From assembly GCF_013394655.1 (NCBI RefSeq), contig NZ_CP053351.1, positions 4,380,001 through 4,444,000 on the forward strand: a stretch of 64,000 nucleotides of DNA. Reading direction: 5' to 3'. The notes beneath the pieces were generated by a model. It was not told the DNA's origin and ran no database searches. It was given only the letters and a program-made list of their open reading frames with translations. Of this stretch, positions 38,542 to 46,770 are shown in pieces; positions within the stretch are counted from its first letter, which is position 1; every line of letters begins with the position of its first letter. A program made the translations under genes and the position numbers. This DNA comes from Winogradskyella schleiferi. Lineage in GTDB: Bacteria; Bacteroidota; Bacteroidia; Flavobacteriales; Flavobacteriaceae.

Positions 38542-39321
38542 TTACCTAATGATAATAGCAGCAATAGAAATTAAAACAGATACAATCGATACAATAATAT
38601 AAGAGTTTGGTCCTACAGAAGACGAGTTAACTCTGGTTTTGTTCGATTCTACGTAGATAACGTCATTTTGAGCCAGATAGTAATTAGGAGAATTAAAAAA
38701 CGCTCTGTCGGTAAGGTCAATAGTTGTCAAAGTTCGTTTTCCGTTTTGCTCACGAATTAAGGTCACGGATTTACGCTTTCCATAAATGGTTAAGTCTCCC
38801 GCAAGGGCTATTGCTTCAATTATAGTAATTCTTTCATTTGTTATTGTATATGTACCTGGCGAACGTACTTCACCTAAAACAGAGACTTTAAAATTAACAA
38901 ATCGTATATTAATAATAGGATTATTTAAATATGGGAGCAGTTTTTTGTTTAGTTCCGCTGTAACTTGTTGAATAGTAAGGCCTGCTACTTTAATTTCTCC
39001 AAGCGAAGGAAAATTAATTTCACCACTAGCATTAACCAAATAGGGCAGAGGTCTAGCAACACCATTACCTTGGGTTTCGTATAGGTTATAAGGAAGAGCC
39101 GCTTCAGGTTCTGCAGATGATACGTTAATATTTAGAATATCACCAAATTGAATTGTTGGCTCATAATTAGTAAAATTTTCATTTATTTCTACGCCTTCTG
39201 TCTTTTGAAAATAATCTATTTTTCTAGAGGATGCACATCCCATTAATGATGTGATGACAATAAGAATTATAAATTGATTTGTAGATTTGCATTCAATTAT
39301 TTTCGTTAGATTAAAATTCAT
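38542..39321 (-). CDS. wza: Wza-like outer-membrane polysaccharide export lipoprotein
   Basis: The 259-residue product has a lipoprotein signal ending LMGC (Cys29). It then has the Poly_export domain (FGDILNINVSSAEPEA, YLVNASGEINFPSLGEI) and an SLBB domain (VSVLGEVRSPGTYTI, LIREQNGKRT). A C-terminal hydrophobic helix (SYIIVSIVSVLISIAAI) should cross the outer membrane as in Wza. It is the first gene of the minus-strand wza-wzc-phyH operon, with wzc 5 nt downstream. Together with Wzx/Wzy it points to a Wzy-dependent capsule or exopolysaccharide. Confidence 0.92.
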   Translation of the reverse strand: MNFNLTKIIECKSTNQFIILIVITSLMGCASSRKIDYFQKTEGVEINENFTNYEPTIQFGDILNINVSSAEPEAALPYNLYETQGNGVARPLPYLVNASGEINFPSLGEIKVAGLTIQQVTAELNKKLLPYLNNPIINIRFVNFKVSVLGEVRSPGTYTITNERITIIEAIALAGDLTIYGKRKSVTLIREQNGKRTLTTIDLTDRAFFNSPNYYLAQNDVIYVESNKTRVNSSSVGPNSYIIVSIVSVLISIAAIIIR

Positions 39322-39666
39322 TGTTTACATTTATTTGAAGTAATTGTTTATCAATTTTTAAACATTAAAAAAAGCTACTTATAATATTTGTTTTTTAGGT
39401 TTAAAACTTATTAAACTTAACGCTTTTTAAAATTGACAAATAGATCATAAAGTTAAACTATTTTATCACAAACTCTGTTAAAAAAACCTCGTATAATATG
39501 GCTAATTGGCTCAATATTTATTAATTAACTATACAAAAACCATACAGTTTTATTTTTAGCTTAAAATCAGAATTTTATTACCATTTATAAGAGCTTTGGT
39601 TTTAAGGTTAAATTGGTGTTCGGATTTGATAAATGCTTCGATCTTATAGTTCTTAAAACAATAAAT

Positions 39667-39928
39667 CTAAAACAGATAAGGTTTGAAGAAGGTTTCTCTA
39701 GTTTGATTGTATTTAATAAAGTCATAATTATGTTGTGATACTCCAATTCTATCGTTTTTCAAAAACTCCTTAAATCCTTTATTTGCTATCAAGATTTTGG
39801 ACTCTAGTTTTACAAATATCTAAAACTAAGTGGCTTTTTTTGACTTGAAAATTCATGTCTGAGGCACGTAAGAAAGTGGTTATTACTTTTAGAAATTGAG
39901 GATGTTTTGTAATAAATTCAATATTAAA
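39667..39928 (-). pseudogene. Decayed protein-coding remnant of unknown family
   Basis: On the minus strand two abutting frames read EFITKHPQFLKVITTFLRASDMNFQVKK...DICKTRVQNLDSK (ending at 39779) and, in another frame, GFKEFLKNDRIGVSQHNYDF...TRETFFKPYLF (ending at 39667). The composition is that of real flavobacterial protein, whereas the flanks are not, which suggests an old gene broken by a frameshift. I do not recognise the family. Confidence 0.35.
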
Positions 39929-40060
39929 TCAGCAATCTTCTCCTAGTTGTTTTCAAGTTCATTGTGAAATATACAAAGCGAAAGTAAAATTCTAACATTT
40001 TAAAATTGAATAATATTCTTGTTTCGCTCGATAATTAGAAAGTTCAAAGCAAATTAACAG

Positions 40061-40108
40061 CTTTTTAATCAATCTATCTCCGACAGGTTAAGACTGATGA
40101 TTAAAAAG
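40061..40108. repeat. 11-bp inverted repeat
   Basis: CTTTTTAATCA (40061-40071) and TGATTAAAAAG (40098-40108) are perfect inverted copies around a 26-nt loop. The function is unknown; it could form a stem in a transcript from either side. Confidence 0.5.
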
Positions 40109-40467
40109 ACTTAAACCGTAAAAAAATGACAAATTTGTTAGACGAAATAATAAATCTGCTAATCAGTGAATTAATCAGTTAAATATAAGGTTATTTTTTT
40201 TTAATAATATCTAACTAAATTATAAGCAATTACTTATGGTAACTAAACTTTTTTTATTTTTCAAAACACTAAAGGAATTTACTCAAAGAAAGCGTAATAT
40301 CCCTTTACATTTTTTAGTTTCTAAGTTTCGTCGCGAAAATGGTAATATTATAGTATATTTGCCGCTGTATTAGGTTAAAAATGTAGCTGTCTTCCCTAAT
40401 TTAAGCTTATTTTTTAACGTTTCGTCGTAAAAATATGCCGTTGATGGATGTTTTTTAGTCGAATTAA

Positions 40468-40498
40468 TTTTGTTAGCTCAGTTTTTTTTATACTTTTA
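40468..40498 (+). promoter_or_regulatory. Promoter of the small anchor-protein gene
   Basis: TTTTG (40468-40472) is followed after 18 nt by TACTTTTA (40491-40498). This fits the Bacteroidota -33/-7 arrangement with one mismatch in the -7 box. It would start transcription about 10 nt before the ATG at 40515. Confidence 0.5.
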
Positions 40499-40514
40499 CA
40501 CCTTATTTAATAGA

Positions 40515-40718
40515 ATGCAGAACAAGTATATATTAGCCTCAATATCAGTTTTCTTATTAGGTTTCGTATCTATGGCGCAAGGTAGCACACCTCCTCCACC
40601 TATGCCGCCTCCGCCACCTGGACTTTCAGTTGATGGTGGAATTGCTGCATTATTTGCAATTGCAATGGCTTACGGTATATATAAAGCCTTCAAATTATCT
40701 TCTAAACAAGCGTCTTAA
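40515..40718 (+). CDS. Small proline-rich protein with C-terminal anchor, PID-CTERM-like
   Basis: The 67-residue product has a cleavable-type signal peptide (residues 1-22, ending SMAQG) and a short mature linker TPPPPMPPPPP. The motif GLSVDGG (residues 35-41) follows, then one hydrophobic helix (42-58) and a basic tail (KAFKLSSKQAS). A motif, helix and basic tail at the C-terminus is the layout of exosortase- or rhombosortase-type sorting signals. Small Bacteroidota proteins with PxG(I/V)DGG here are, to my recollection, classed as PID-CTERM. I start at the ATG at 40515. The 3' end overlaps the convergent ribE stop by four bases. Confidence 0.75.
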   Translation: MQNKYILASISVFLLGFVSMAQGSTPPPPMPPPPPGLSVDGGIAALFAIAMAYGIYKAFKLSSKQAS

Positions 40719-41305
40719 TTTCTAAGATCATTAAGTCGTTTTACGTATTTTCCGATCACATCGAATTCTAAATTTACCAAATCTCCTGTTTTTAAGTTTT
40801 TAAAAGTAGTATGATTATAAGTGTAAGGTATTATGGCTACTGAAAAACTGTTCAACTCAGAATTTACAACTGTTAAACTCACACCATTTACAGTGATAGA
40901 ACCTTTCTCAATGGTTATATTATTAAGGTCTTTATCATATTCAAACGTAAAAACCCAACTACCATCTTTTTCAGAAATTGCAGTACATTGAGCTGTCTGG
41001 TCCACATGGCCTTGAACAATATGGCCATCTAATCGATCTCCAAGTTTCATGGCGCGCTCAATATTTACAGTGTGGTTCTCTTTAAGCAAACCAAGATTGG
41101 TTTTATCTAACGTTTCTTGTATGGCAGTTACAGTATAATTGTCGCCTTCAATATTAACGACGGTTAAACAGACGCCATTATGCGCCACACTTTGGTCAAT
41201 TTTCAATTCATTTGTTATGGACGTATTAACTGTAATATGCAAATTGCCGCTATCTTTTACCAATTTGTTAATTGTACCAAGATCTTCAACTATACCTGTA
41301 AACAT
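40715..41305 (-). CDS. ribE: Riboflavin synthase alpha chain
   Basis: The protein has 196 residues. The start at 41305 gives the invariant N-terminus MFTGIVEDLG; the in-frame upstream extension is not conserved. Two lumazine-binding repeats are visible: NGVCLTV...FTVTAIQETL in the first, and the second with GHIVQGHVDQTAQC and VNGVSLTVV. It dismutates two 6,7-dimethyl-8-ribityllumazine molecules to riboflavin and a pyrimidine. The gene is monocistronic here, convergent with the small anchor gene and divergent from pdxA. Confidence 0.95.
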   Translation of the reverse strand: MFTGIVEDLGTINKLVKDSGNLHITVNTSITNELKIDQSVAHNGVCLTVVNIEGDNYTVTAIQETLDKTNLGLLKENHTVNIERAMKLGDRLDGHIVQGHVDQTAQCTAISEKDGSWVFTFEYDKDLNNITIEKGSITVNGVSLTVVNSELNSFSVAIIPYTYNHTTFKNLKTGDLVNLEFDVIGKYVKRLNDLRN

Positions 41306-41553
41306 AAACTGTACTTTATTTAGTGAACTCAAATTAAGGTTTGTAACTTTGTAAAGAGATTTGAAAATACAATAAAACAATAAATTTTGAGGTAGTTTCT
41401 TATCGTAATTAATTTCACAAAGCTTATTTTGGTTTAAATTTGTGGTCGCAAAGTTAAACCCAAATTATGGAATATAACTTCGTTTAGCGTATAGAAATGG
41501 TACTAACATTTAATTCTGTTATCATTTCATGACAAATAAGATAATAAAAATCT

Positions 41554-42594
41554 ATGAAGCAAAAAGAATCCGTCATTGTCGGAATATCAATTGGAGACCT
41601 CAATGGTATAGGGCCAGAAATTATCATTAAATCTTATGAAGACCCAAGGTCCTTAGAATTGAACACACCAGTTATTTTTGCATCTGATAAGACCATGCAG
41701 TTTTTTAAGAACCATTTTAAAAGTAAAATCAACTTTTTTAATATTGATTCACTCGAGAAAGTAGCGCTTGGAAAAGTTAATGTAATGAATGTTTGGAATG
41801 AACCCGTTAATATAGACTTCGGAAAAGAAGATAAAAAAATGGGTGAATACGCTATAAAATCACTGGAAGCGGCAACGAATGCCTTGAAGGAAGGAACTAT
41901 AGACGTTTTGGTAACAGCACCAATTAATAAGCACAACATACAATCAGACACCTTTAATTTTCCTGGTCATACCGATTATTTAGCAAAAGCATTAAATGGT
42001 AAAAGTCTAATGTTTATGGTCTCAGACGAATTGCGTGTTGGACTGTTAACCGATCATGTTCCTTTGAAAGATGCTAGCCAAACCATAACTGAAGATCTGA
42101 TAAAAGAGAAACTAGCAACAGTTATAAAATCGCTAAAACAAGATTTTGGAATTAGAAAGCCGAAAGTTGCTGTACTAGCTATTAATCCGCACGCAGGTGA
42201 TAATGGTGTAATTGGCAATGAAGATGATACCATTTTGAAACCGACACTAGAAAAAATAAAAGCTGATGGCGATCTGGTTTACGGTCCTTATTCTGCAGAT
42301 AGTTTCTTTGGATCTAACACCTACAAAAGTTTTGATGCTATTATAGCATCTTACCACGATCAAGGTTTAATTCCGTTTAAAACCATAGCTTTTGGACAAG
42401 GTGTAAATTATACGGCTGGTTTAGATAAAGTAAGAACATCGCCGGACCATGGCACAGCGTACGAAATTGCTGGAAAAGGAATCGCTGACGAAAGCTCAAT
42501 GAAACAAGCCATTTTCACGGCAGTCAAAATTTTTAAACTTAGAAAAACGTATGATTTCTATGGTAAAAACCCATTAAAGAAGACCTCTAGATAG
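41554..42594 (+). CDS. pdxA: 4-hydroxythreonine-4-phosphate dehydrogenase
   Basis: This 346-residue enzyme has VGISIGDLNGIGPEI at the start and VTAPINKHNI. The Zn-binding His residues lie in FPGHTDYLA, LLTDHVPL and YHDQGLIPFK, and TSPDHGTAYEIAGKG is near the end. It oxidises 4-phosphohydroxy-L-threonine in the DXP-dependent pathway to pyridoxal phosphate. It is followed by yceD-rpmF-fabH, an arrangement common in Flavobacteriia. That unit has its own promoter candidate after pdxA. Confidence 0.96.
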   Translation: MKQKESVIVGISIGDLNGIGPEIIIKSYEDPRSLELNTPVIFASDKTMQFFKNHFKSKINFFNIDSLEKVALGKVNVMNVWNEPVNIDFGKEDKKMGEYAIKSLEAATNALKEGTIDVLVTAPINKHNIQSDTFNFPGHTDYLAKALNGKSLMFMVSDELRVGLLTDHVPLKDASQTITEDLIKEKLATVIKSLKQDFGIRKPKVAVLAINPHAGDNGVIGNEDDTILKPTLEKIKADGDLVYGPYSADSFFGSNTYKSFDAIIASYHDQGLIPFKTIAFGQGVNYTAGLDKVRTSPDHGTAYEIAGKGIADESSMKQAIFTAVKIFKLRKTYDFYGKNPLKKTSR

Positions 42595-42643
42595 TTATAA
42601 ACAAAATTTGTTGATATCTAAGCTTTAAGTAAGGAAAAATTTA

Positions 42644-42651
42644 TATATTTG
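42644..42651 (+). promoter_or_regulatory. -7 promoter element of yceD-rpmF
   Basis: TATATTTG is an exact TAnnTTTG match. Because it lies only 10 nt before the first ATG (42662), it supports using the second ATG (42674) as the start. Confidence 0.55.
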
Positions 42652-42673
42652 CACGCTCAAAATGAATGTGATA

Positions 42674-43213
42674 ATGAAGGCATTAAAATCTTATACAATT
42701 CCTTTCGTAGGACTAAAAATAGGAGAGCACCATTTTGATTTTCAGATTGACAATACGTTCTTTGAGCATTTTGAATATGATGAATTTAATGCAGTTGATG
42801 TAAAAATTGACCTAAAATTCGAAAAAAAGTCAACACTTTTAGAGTTGCATTTTTCTGCCGAAGGTATAGTAAACATCGATTGCGACATTACAAGCGAACC
42901 TTATGACCAGTCTATTAGAGACAGTTTTAAATTAGTCGTTAAATTTGGAAACGAGTATAATGATGATAATGAAGATATATTAATTGTACCACATGGCGAA
43001 TATGAAATTAATGTGGCACAATATATATATGAATTAATTATTTTAGCTGTTCCTGTCAAGCGTGTTCATCCTGGTATTGAAGACGGCACATTACAGTCCG
43101 ATATACTTTCAAAATTAGAAGAACTTAGTCCAAGTGAGGACATCAAAACAAAATCATCAGAGGATATTGATCCTCGTTGGAATAATTTAAAAAAACTATT
43201 AACGGATAAATAA
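42674..43213 (+). CDS. YceD/DUF177 family protein
   Basis: The product has about 179 residues. It matches the DUF177 family: [20 protein letters not shown] at the start, [20 protein letters not shown] in the middle (the usual C-x2-C is reduced to one Cys), and a C-terminal [14 protein letters not shown]. The gene is nearly always upstream of rpmF and is linked to 23S rRNA maturation or ribosome assembly in several bacteria. I prefer the ATG at 42674 over 42662 because of the promoter position and the typical MK-L-YTIPF start. Confidence 0.88.
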   Translation: MKALKSYTIPFVGLKIGEHHFDFQIDNTFFEHFEYDEFNAVDVKIDLKFEKKSTLLELHFSAEGIVNIDCDITSEPYDQSIRDSFKLVVKFGNEYNDDNEDILIVPHGEYEINVAQYIYELIILAVPVKRVHPGIEDGTLQSDILSKLEELSPSEDIKTKSSEDIDPRWNNLKKLLTDK

Positions 43214-43221
43214 CATTTAAA

Positions 43222-43425
43222 ATGGCACATCCAAAGCGTAAAATTTCAAAAACAAGAAGAGATAAAAGAAGAACACATTACAAAGCTTCTGTACCTCAAA
43301 TAGCAACTTGCCCAACAACTGGTGAGCCACACTTATACCATAGAGCTCATTGGCACGAAGGTAAATTATATTATAGAGGTCAAGTTCTTATTGACAACTC
43401 TGTTGAAGAAGAAACAGCTGCATAA
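43222..43425 (+). CDS. rpmF: 50S ribosomal protein L32
   Basis: The 67-residue protein has the L32 signature [20 protein letters not shown] followed by [17 protein letters not shown]. The usual second Cys pair of zinc-type L32 is absent; only one Cys is seen, so this is the zinc-free form. It follows yceD by 8 nt and is closed by a strong terminator, so fabH downstream has a separate promoter. Confidence 0.97.
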   Translation: MAHPKRKISKTRRDKRRTHYKASVPQIATCPTTGEPHLYHRAHWHEGKLYYRGQVLIDNSVEEETAA

Positions 43426-43445
43426 GTATTATGCATGCATACAAG

Positions 43446-43473
43446 AAAACGCTCCTTAGTGAGCGTTTTTTTT
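43446..43473 (+). terminator. Rho-independent terminator after rpmF
   Basis: AAAACGCTC (43446-43454) pairs with GAGCGTTTT (43461-43469) around a six-base loop and runs into eight T. Confidence 0.92.
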
Positions 43474-43602
43474 GTTATTATTTTTTCAATAGCGCAAAAA
43501 CCACTTACTTTGCGTAATAATTTGCCAAAAAATGCGAAAAATTGAATAAAACATATCAGTTTTTGTCATTTTTCCATACTTTTAATTATCAAAATCCTAA
43601 TA

Positions 43603-44598
43603 ATGAGTAAAATCACAGCGGCAATTACAGCTGTCGGAGGCTACGTACCAGACTATGTTTTAACCAATAAGGTTTTAGAAACTATGGTTGAGACCAACGA
43701 CGAGTGGATTACCTCTAGAACAGGTATTAAGGAACGTAGAATTCTTAAAGAAGACGGAAAAGGAACATCGTTTTTAGCCATTAAAGCTGCGGAAGATTTA
43801 ATTCAGAAAAAAGGATTGGACCCAAAAGAAATAGATTTGGTGATTGTTTGTACGGCAACTCCAGATATGAAAGCGGCAGCAACGGCATCATATACAGCAA
43901 CACAAATTGGAGCAGTCAATGCCTTTGCTTACGATTTGGAAGCCGCTTGTTCTAGTTTTCTATTTGGCATGTCAACGGCGTCAGCTTACATTGAATCTGG
44001 TCGTTACAAAAAAATTCTCTTAATAGGCGCAGATAAAAATTCATCTTTTATTAATTATAAAGATAGAGCTACTTGTATCATTTTTGGTGATGGCGCAGGT
44101 GCCGTACTTTTTGAACCCAATGAAGAAGGTTTAGGACTACAAGATGAATTGTTAAAAAGTAATGGCGAAGGTCGTGAATTTTTGCAAGCGACTTATGGAG
44201 GTTCTTCATACCCTATAAATGAAGACACATTTAAGGAAGGAAAACATTATATTTTTCAAGATGGGAAAACGGTATTTAAAAATGCTGTTTTTAATATGGC
44301 AGATGTATCAGAAAGGATAATGAAAAGAAATAATCTTACCAATGACGACATTGCCTGGCTAGTGGCACATCAAGCTAATAAGCGAATTATTGATGCAACG
44401 GCGAGCAGAATTAATTTAGAAGATGAGAAAGTAATGATGAATATACAGAGGTATGGAAACACCACTTCTGCAACTTTACCATTATTATTATTCGATTACG
44501 AATCGCAGCTTAAAAAAGGCGATAAAATAATATTCGCTGCCTTTGGTGGCGGATTTACTTGGGGCTCCATTTATTTCAAATGGGCTTATAATTCCTAA
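43603..44598 (+). CDS. fabH: 3-oxoacyl-ACP synthase III
   Basis: This 331-residue thiolase-fold enzyme has its active-site Cys at 116 (DLEAACSSFL), the His in VAHQANKRI and the Asn in RYGNTTSATL, completing the KAS III triad. It condenses acetyl- or branched acyl-CoA with malonyl-ACP to start fatty acid synthesis. It lies in the conserved yceD-rpmF-fabH-accB-accC order and 32 nt before accB. It is the housekeeping enzyme, distinct from the FabF-like protein at 56.1 kb. Confidence 0.96.
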   Translation: MSKITAAITAVGGYVPDYVLTNKVLETMVETNDEWITSRTGIKERRILKEDGKGTSFLAIKAAEDLIQKKGLDPKEIDLVIVCTATPDMKAAATASYTATQIGAVNAFAYDLEAACSSFLFGMSTASAYIESGRYKKILLIGADKNSSFINYKDRATCIIFGDGAGAVLFEPNEEGLGLQDELLKSNGEGREFLQATYGGSSYPINEDTFKEGKHYIFQDGKTVFKNAVFNMADVSERIMKRNNLTNDDIAWLVAHQANKRIIDATASRINLEDEKVMMNIQRYGNTTSATLPLLLFDYESQLKKGDKIIFAAFGGGFTWGSIYFKWAYNS

Positions 44599-44630
44599 CA
44601 ATTACACTAACTAACAAATATTTAAATATT

Positions 44631-45119
44631 ATGGATTTAAAAGAAATTCAGAACTTAATAAAATTTGTAGCTAAATCTGGCGCAAGTGAGGTTAAGTTGG
44701 AAATGGATGACATTAAAATTACCATTAGAACAGGTTCAGAAAACGACACTACTATTGTACATCAAGTACCGATGCAAGCGGCTCCTGTTATGCAACAACA
44801 GGCACCTGCACAACAAGCTGCACCAGCCCAGGAAACCTCTGCTGGAACAGCGGCACCTGCGGCTACTGAGGATTCAAAATACATCACTATAAAATCACCA
44901 ATAATTGGTACTTTTTACCGTAAACCATCTCCAGACAAACCTGTTTTTGTAGAAGTGGGTACTGAAATTAAAGAAGGCGACGTACTTTGCGTTATTGAAG
45001 CCATGAAATTATTCAATGAAATTGAATCTGAGATTTCTGGTAAAATTGTTAAAGTACTTGTAGATGATTCATCACCAGTAGAGTTTGATCAACCATTATT
45101 TTTGGTAGATCCGTCATAA
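44631..45119 (+). CDS. accB: Biotin carboxyl carrier protein of acetyl-CoA carboxylase
   Basis: The 162-residue protein has an N-terminal helical part (MDLKEIQNLIKFVAKSGASE) and a Pro/Ala/Gln-rich flexible linker at about residues 48-82. A C-terminal biotinyl domain follows, with the biotin-accepting Lys126 in VIEAMKLFNEIE. It carries CO2 between biotin carboxylase (accC, 75 nt downstream) and the carboxyltransferase, giving malonyl-CoA, which also feeds the type III PKS in this window. Confidence 0.96.
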   Translation: MDLKEIQNLIKFVAKSGASEVKLEMDDIKITIRTGSENDTTIVHQVPMQAAPVMQQQAPAQQAAPAQETSAGTAAPAATEDSKYITIKSPIIGTFYRKPSPDKPVFVEVGTEIKEGDVLCVIEAMKLFNEIESEISGKIVKVLVDDSSPVEFDQPLFLVDPS

Positions 45120-45128
45120 CCCGATTTA

Positions 45129-45171
45129 AAATTCCAAAGTATAATTCCCAAGTTGTTGGAGTTTGGAATTT
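45129..45171. repeat. Inverted repeat between accB and accC
   Basis: AAATTCCAAA (45129-45138) and TTTGGAATTT (45162-45171) are perfect 10-bp inverted copies 23 nt apart and fill most of the 75-nt spacer. It could be a palindromic extragenic element or an mRNA stem that sets the accB:accC ratio. Confidence 0.55.
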
Positions 45172-45194
45172 GAAATTTTAAATACTTAAAAGTT

Positions 45195-46547
45195 ATGTTC
45201 AAAAAAATACTAATTGCCAATAGAGGAGAAATAGCACTTCGTGTTATTAGAACCTGTAAAGAGATGGGCATACAAACTGTGGCTGTATACTCTACAGCAG
45301 ATGCAGAGAGTCTTCATGTGAAATTTGCGGACGAAGCAGTTTGTATCGGACCTCCTCCAAGCAGTGAGTCCTATCTTAAAATATCCAATATCATCGCAGC
45401 TGCAGAAATTACAAATGCAGATGCTATTCATCCAGGTTATGGATTCTTATCAGAAAATGCAAAGTTTTCAAAAATTTGTGAAGAGCACGGTATAAAATTC
45501 ATAGGCGCTTCCGAAGAAATGATTGATAAAATGGGAGACAAAGCAAATGCTAAAGCGACCATGAAAGCTGCGGGCGTACCTTGCGTACCTGGAAGCGAAG
45601 GAGTTATCAAGGATTTTGAAGACTGTAAGAAAGTTGCTAAAGAAACTGGCTATCCAGTGATGCTTAAAGCGTCTGCTGGAGGAGGTGGTAAAGGAATGCG
45701 TGCGGTTTGGAAACCAGAAGACCTTCAAAACGCATGGGAATCTGCACGTTCAGAATCTAAAGCTGCATTTGGAAATGATGATATGTATATGGAAAAGCTC
45801 ATCGAAGAACCTCGGCATATCGAAATACAAATTGTGGGTGACTCTCGTGGAAAAGCATGTCATTTATCAGAAAGAGATTGCTCTATACAAAGACGTCATC
45901 AAAAATTGACAGAAGAAGTGCCTTCGCCTTTTATGACCGATAAATTGAGAGCTAAAATGGGCAAGGCTGCCGTAAAAGCTGCCGAATTTATTAAATATGA
46001 AGGGGCAGGAACCGTTGAGTTCTTAGTGGATAAGCATAGAAATTTCTACTTTATGGAAATGAATACACGTATCCAAGTAGAACACCCAATTACGGAACAA
46101 GTTATTGATTTTGACTTAATTAGAGAGCAAATTTTAGTCGCAGCAGGTGTGCCAATTTCAGGCAAGAACTATACGCCAAACTTGCATTCCATAGAGTGCA
46201 GAATTAACGCCGAAGATCCGTTCAATGATTTTAGACCTTCACCAGGAAAAATCACTACGCTTCACGCACCAGGAGGACATGGCGTAAGATTAGATACACA
46301 TGTTTATGCCGGTTATAGTATTCCTCCAAATTACGATTCTATGATCGCAAAATTAATTACAACAGCTCAAACCAGAGAAGAAGCTATTAATAAAATGAAG
46401 CGTGCTTTGGATGAGTTTGTTATAGAAGGTATAAAAACCACGATTCCTTTTCATAGGCAGTTGATGGATCATCCAGACTACTTAGCAGGCAATTATACGA
46501 CCAAATTTATGGAAGACTTTAAAATCCAAAAAGTAGTTGAAGAATAA
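45195..46547 (+). CDS. accC: Biotin carboxylase subunit of acetyl-CoA carboxylase
   Basis: The 450-residue enzyme starts [21 protein letters not shown]. It has the ATP-grasp glycine loop [30 protein letters not shown], and [14 protein letters not shown] with the catalytic Arg and Glu. It carboxylates biotin on AccB using bicarbonate and ATP. It is the last gene of the fabH-accB-accC unit and is followed by a strong terminator. Confidence 0.97.
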   Translation: MFKKILIANRGEIALRVIRTCKEMGIQTVAVYSTADAESLHVKFADEAVCIGPPPSSESYLKISNIIAAAEITNADAIHPGYGFLSENAKFSKICEEHGIKFIGASEEMIDKMGDKANAKATMKAAGVPCVPGSEGVIKDFEDCKKVAKETGYPVMLKASAGGGGKGMRAVWKPEDLQNAWESARSESKAAFGNDDMYMEKLIEEPRHIEIQIVGDSRGKACHLSERDCSIQRRHQKLTEEVPSPFMTDKLRAKMGKAAVKAAEFIKYEGAGTVEFLVDKHRNFYFMEMNTRIQVEHPITEQVIDFDLIREQILVAAGVPISGKNYTPNLHSIECRINAEDPFNDFRPSPGKITTLHAPGGHGVRLDTHVYAGYSIPPNYDSMIAKLITTAQTREEAINKMKRALDEFVIEGIKTTIPFHRQLMDHPDYLAGNYTTKFMEDFKIQKVVEE

Positions 46548-46552
46548 TTATA

Positions 46553-46581
46553 AAACCCAAACTGAGAAGTTTGGGTTTTTT
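46553..46581 (+). terminator. Rho-independent terminator after accC
   Basis: AAACCCAAACT (46553-46563) pairs perfectly with AGTTTGGGTTT (46568-46578) around GAGA and ends in a T run. Confidence 0.93.
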
Positions 46582-46770
46582 CATTTGAACCCATCTTATC
46601 TTCTTCTTTGCCCTAAAAAATGGAATATGCTTCTCATTCCTCCCTAACTTCATGCAGGTTTGATTAAAAATCAAACGTTAAGATGAGTTTCTTGAATCGA
46701 TCCAACAAAAGTTAAATTTTGAAGGGGAGGTTTTACTTTTTTTAATTTATAAAATAAATACACTAAATTT

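Larger units (their letters stand above)
39322..40467. other. Long gene-poor spacer between wza and the small anchor protein
   Basis: The stretch is very AT-rich and has no intact gene. It contains a frame-shifted coding remnant (39667-39928) and an 11-bp inverted repeat (40061-40108), listed separately. An isolated TATATTTG lies at 40354-40361, an exact -7 match on the plus strand. The wza promoter should lie within it but no exact -7 match was found near 39322. Confidence 0.5.

Noticed and set aside
40559..40620. Short repeat array in the CCT/CCG-rich stretch
   Set aside because: It is the coding of a Pro-rich linker in the small anchor protein, not a CRISPR or satellite repeat.
41344..41456. 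Several TAnnTTTG-like boxes between ribE and pdxA on both strands
   Set aside because: TAACTTTG (41344), TAAATTTG (41435) and minus-strand TAACTTTG (41449-41456) match the -7 box, but none has a TTG at the right distance. Such matches are frequent in AT-rich DNA.
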